Assembly (NCBI GenBank): GCA_021806055.1
Contig: JAJZYE010000061.1
Location: 1 to 6,565 of the forward strand
DNA from: Actinomycetes bacterium
GTDB lineage: Bacteria > Actinomycetota > Acidimicrobiia > Acidimicrobiales > RAAP-2
DNA length: 6,565 nucleotides
Reading direction: 5' to 3'
The translations under genes and the position numbers were made by a program. The notes beneath the pieces are model-generated. The model saw only the letters and a program-made list of their open reading frames with translations. It had not been told where the DNA came from and made no database searches. Positions 6,058-6,565 of this stretch are shown here, piece by piece (position 1 is the stretch's first letter; the number at the start of each line of letters is the position of its first letter).

Positions 6058-6155
6058 CGGGACCGGTGACGGTCAACCCCGTTCGAGGAGCGAGGTGCGG
6101 GGCTCGAGGTGCGGGGCTCGAGGGGCGTCGCGGACGGGTCTGGAGACCGGTCCCG
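6058..6155. repeat. Spaced 10-bp inverted repeat around ACCGGT
   Basis: CGGGACCGGT (6058-6067) is the exact reverse complement of ACCGGTCCCG (6146-6155), with 78 bases between. The enclosed segment holds the 14-bp tandem repeat. In the RNA this could close a long stem-loop; it may also be chance in GC-rich sequence. Confidence 0.45.
6091..6123. repeat. Tandem 14-bp repeat, about 2.3 copies
   Basis: CGAGGTGCGGGGCT occurs at 6091-6104 and again, identical, at 6105-6118; a partial third copy CGAGG follows at 6119-6123. It is noncoding, in the convergent gap. The perfect identity points to a recent slippage duplication. Confidence 0.8.
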
Positions 6156-6171
6156 CTGCCCGTCGCGGACG
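6126..6171. repeat. 11-bp direct repeat flanking a GGTCT/AGACC palindrome
   Basis: CGTCGCGGACG occurs at 6126-6136 and 6161-6171. Between them lie GGTCT and AGACC (6137-6148). The second copy ends one base before the stop codon of the minus-strand membrane protein gene (6174-6172). Function unknown. Confidence 0.5.
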
Positions 6172-6565
6172 CTACCGTCGCACGCGCGCTCTCCTCGAGT
6201 GGTCGATCAACACGCCGAGCGTGAGTGACGCCACCAGGCCGACCAACATCGCCCGGCCGAGCATCCGCAACAGTCGTGGCGTCCCCGCTCGCAGTTGGCT
6301 CTTGAGCAGCGCACCGCCGGTCTCAGTGCCGCCCCGAGCCCGAACCTGCGTCGCGCCCAACAGGCCCGCCACTCCGAGCACGAGTGCGACCGTCCCCAGC
6401 ATCGGCAGCGGCGTGGCGATCGCGTCGGATCGAACGACCACGACCAGTGAGAACACGCCCGCAAGCAACAGGGCCAGCGACGGATTGGCGCGAGCCCACC
6501 TTCCCAGTGGCGACGGAGCAGGTGACGTCGTCGAGCACCCCCCGGCAGTGTCGGACGTCGACGCG
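6172..6565 (-). CDS. Small membrane protein of unknown function, 5' end outside window
   Basis: The reading frame is open from the right edge to the TAG at 6172, giving 130 visible residues. A TTG at 6468 is possible as a start, but the frame stays open and sensible above it (SPLGRWARANPSLALLLAGV), with the first helix spanning that codon, so the true start is probably beyond the window. Three hydrophobic segments are visible: LALLLAGVFSLVVVV, then LPMLGTVALVLGVAGLLGA, and MLVGLVASLTLGVLI near the C-terminus. A basic, polar loop separates the second and third (QVRARGGTETGGALLKSQLRAGTPRLLR). The end is strongly basic (HSRRARVRR). I do not recognise a family. It is convergent with the antiporter. 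Confidence 0.55.
   Translation of the reverse strand, partial: ASTSDTAGGCSTTSPAPSPLGRWARANPSLALLLAGVFSLVVVVRSDAIATPLPMLGTVALVLGVAGLLGATQVRARGGTETGGALLKSQLRAGTPRLLRMLGRAMLVGLVASLTLGVLIDHSRRARVRR

Noticed and set aside
6091..6171. Short repeats considered as a CRISPR array
   Set aside because: Units are directly adjacent with no spacers and differ from each other; no cas genes are present.
6323..6538. Minus-strand ATG frame of 71 codons
   Set aside because: Overlaps the hydrophobic membrane-protein frame, which is open to the edge and has coherent helices; this frame has none.

Overview
The window is about two-thirds G+C, uses many GTG starts and has tightly overlapping genes. It also has a two-component kinase/regulator pair of the NarL/DegU type and at least one probable leaderless transcript. 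All of this fits a high-GC actinobacterium; an Acidimicrobiia-like lineage is my guess, but nothing here proves it. There is no sign of phage, insertion sequences, CRISPR or RNA genes.

Layout: (1) Positions 1-2302, minus strand, hold a four-gene redox cluster. In transcription order it is a membrane-anchored cupredoxin (2302-1748), a secreted cupredoxin (1681-1115), a second membrane-anchored cupredoxin (1118-384), and a Tat-exported iron-sulfur protein of the DmsB/NrfC type that runs off the left edge (384-1). The last three genes overlap (ATGA and TGATG junctions), so they are almost certainly co-transcribed. (2) The 175-bp divergent intergenic region (2303-2477) carries repeated TACCG half-sites and a -10-like box placed for a leaderless transcript. 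(3) Positions 2478-4582, plus strand, encode a NarL-type response regulator and its four-helix membrane histidine kinase with a PAS domain, overlapping by 4 bp. (4) Positions 4739-5944, plus strand, encode a CPA2-type cation/proton antiporter without a cytosolic regulatory domain. (5) Positions 5945-6171 are a convergent gap rich in short repeats and hairpins. (6) Positions 6565-6172, minus strand, are the C-terminal part of an unrecognised small membrane protein.

How they may work together (inference): the cupredoxins resemble the CuA domain of cytochrome oxidase subunit II (H...P, K..G....W.CxxxC, terminal Met) but lack the histidine expected in the metal loop. Together with the Tat iron-sulfur subunit they look like the electron-transfer part of an extracytoplasmic respiratory enzyme. 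Its catalytic subunit would lie beyond the left edge. The divergent two-component system, whose kinase has histidine-rich loops predicted to face outward, is the obvious candidate regulator, perhaps sensing copper or redox state outside the membrane. The antiporter and the last gene have no evident link to this system.
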